Positions 63,092 through 64,000 of a stretch of 64,000 bases of DNA are shown here, in pieces. The notes below the pieces were generated by a model. It ran no database searches and was not told the origin of the DNA. It saw nothing but the letters and a program-made list of their open reading frames with translations. Within the stretch, counting starts at the first letter, position 1; the number at the start of each line of letters is the position of its first letter. The DNA comes from CBDCMJ01 sp965224325. Its GTDB lineage: Bacteria > Chloroflexota > Dehalococcoidia > Lucifugimonadales > UBA3495. Made by a program: the position numbers and the translations under genes. Location of the stretch: NCBI GenBank assembly GCA_965224325.1, contig CBDCYT010000017.1, forward strand, positions 1 to 64,000. Reading direction: 5' to 3'.

Positions 63092-64000
63092 ATGGCGACT
63101 GAGAACAATGGCGGAGCAGCTGAATGGGCTAGCAATCGACCCAAGCCGTTGGCGGTGAAGATTAATGACGATGACGACCGTTTGGTATTCGACGTCCTGT
63201 TTTCGCCTACGATGCAGATGGAGGGGCTCATCACGCCCACCGATTTACACTACGTAGTCCAGCATTTTGGGATGCCGGACCCAGTCCGCCCGGAGGACTG
63301 GAGCCTCACCCTCGACGGAGAGGTGAAGAGTCCGCTAAAACTTAGCTATGAAGAATTGAGGCGGTTCCCCGCCCGCACTGTACGGACCGTAATGGAGTGC
63401 TCCGGCAGTGACGCGGGGTTCTTCAACTACTCGCAAGGTCAGGGACCCAGGCCGTCAAGAACCAACGAAGGTATGCTCCTCAGCGCCAGCGAGTGGACCG
63501 GCGCATCTCTAGCCGCAGTGTTGAACGAGGCAGGGCTCACCGGCAATTCGGTCGCGGTGCGGGCCGAGGGATGGGATAGAGGGGTTCCCGCCGACGTCAC
63601 CGGCGAAGGGAGAGTCGTATATTACGACTCCGACCCGTTCTACTACGACAAAGGCTTGCCCATAGAAAAGGCCCTGCATCCCGACACCATCTTGGCTTGG
63701 GCCCAGAATGGAGACCTGCTTCAGCATGCCCACGGTGCGCCGGTGCGCCTGTTGGTCCCGGGTTGGTCGGGGAATTGGTCGGTAAAGTGGCTCCGGGAGC
63801 TGGAGGTCACGGACCGCATGCCCGACTGCTGGTACCACTACAGCTTCTATTACTACGGTGACTCTGCCGATGACCCCAACAAGGAGTTGATTACTACGAT
63901 AGGAGTCAAGTCCATAGTAACTTACCCGCAAGATGACGGTGTTCCCACGCTGCCTCGAGGCACGCACGTGCTCAGGGGATATGCTTGGAGCGGCGCCGGA
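63092..64000 (+). CDS. Sulfite-oxidase-like molybdopterin-dependent oxidoreductase (partial)
   Basis: ATG 63092 has ggaggg at good distance. The 303 visible codons match the sulfite-oxidase/nitrate-reductase molybdopterin fold: TDLHYVVQHFGMPDPVRPED, WSLTLDGEVKSPLKLSYEEL, the ligand-Cys region VRTVMECSGSD, and GAPVRLLVPGWSGNWSVKWL with LRELEV, a strong family signature. No Tat signal is visible at this start, so the protein may be cytoplasmic or the signal may lie in a partner. The motif around the Cys (ECSGSD) departs slightly from the usual ECxGN. The gene runs off the window. Confidence 0.88.
   Translation, partial: MATENNGGAAEWASNRPKPLAVKINDDDDRLVFDVLFSPTMQMEGLITPTDLHYVVQHFGMPDPVRPEDWSLTLDGEVKSPLKLSYEELRRFPARTVRTVMECSGSDAGFFNYSQGQGPRPSRTNEGMLLSASEWTGASLAAVLNEAGLTGNSVAVRAEGWDRGVPADVTGEGRVVYYDSDPFYYDKGLPIEKALHPDTILAWAQNGDLLQHAHGAPVRLLVPGWSGNWSVKWLRELEVTDRMPDCWYHYSFYYYGDSADDPNKELITTIGVKSIVTYPQDDGVPTLPRGTHVLRGYAWSGAG

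Overview
The window looks like a bacterial chromosome segment from a Chloroflexota lineage, possibly Dehalococcoidia or SAR202-like. This is inferred from the high GC, the ybeY-dnaX-ebfC / recR-recO / biotin carboxylase gene order, lipoproteins with Pro/Thr linkers, and the many gcgggaatcc-type palindromes. No 16S rRNA gene is present, so the placement is tentative. Conserved genes occupy only about 1.7-9.4 kb (ybeY, dnaX, ebfC, recR, recO, a biotin carboxylase with its biotin carrier protein, and a small anchored protein), a tRNA-Trp at 10.1 kb, and the right edge (a Rieske protein at 62.0 kb and a sulfite-oxidase-like molybdoenzyme that runs off the end).

Between these lies roughly 50 kb of accessory DNA. 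1-1.1 kb and 10.4-13.3 kb are IS remnants (ISNCY-like, IS1182, IS3) mixed with a truncated winged-helix gene and an ankyrin gene. At 13.3 kb an IS1182 transposase is cut by an element that opens with a large serine recombinase and a zinc-ribbon gene. Its very GC-rich cargo (16-22.4 kb) consists of unrecognised proteins, including a free-standing zinc-ribbon protein that resembles part of a serine recombinase. A second serine-recombinase fragment interrupts a TM0106-type RecB-like nuclease at 23.6 kb. It is followed by an intact IS1182 element.

25.9-35.4 kb is defence-like. A minus-strand operon (helix-turn-helix/coiled-coil protein, unknown, Cas4-like PD-(D/E)XK nuclease, unknown) and the C-terminal part of a type ISP restriction-modification enzyme each carry in-frame stop codons. 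Next to them stands an intact gene of about 1,500 codons that encodes a sacsin/HSP90-like ATPase. 35.8-46.7 kb holds surface-type genes (Ig-like fragment, DUF5671 membrane protein, LRR-metalloprotease lipoprotein, CAP-domain protein), several broken by single-base frameshifts, plus IS701 and ISNCY insertions. 46.7-52.8 kb is a second defence cluster, all on the minus strand and intact apart from a DUF262 fragment: vapB-vapC, a 1,346-residue type IIG-like restriction-modification enzyme, and a Fic protein. 53.8-55.9 kb is an RCC1-repeat lipoprotein. 56.2-60.2 kb is a second IS1182 copy interrupted by a complete IS21-family element.

The main observations are: (1) five adjacent minus-strand genes with in-frame UGA/UAG codons but otherwise coherent reading frames; (2) serine-recombinase genes whose 3' ends run into the interrupted target gene; (3) an LRR-metalloprotease lipoprotein split into three frames; (4) two small non-autonomous elements, a 70-bp MITE pair and a 151-bp MITE that shares ends with the local IS701 element.
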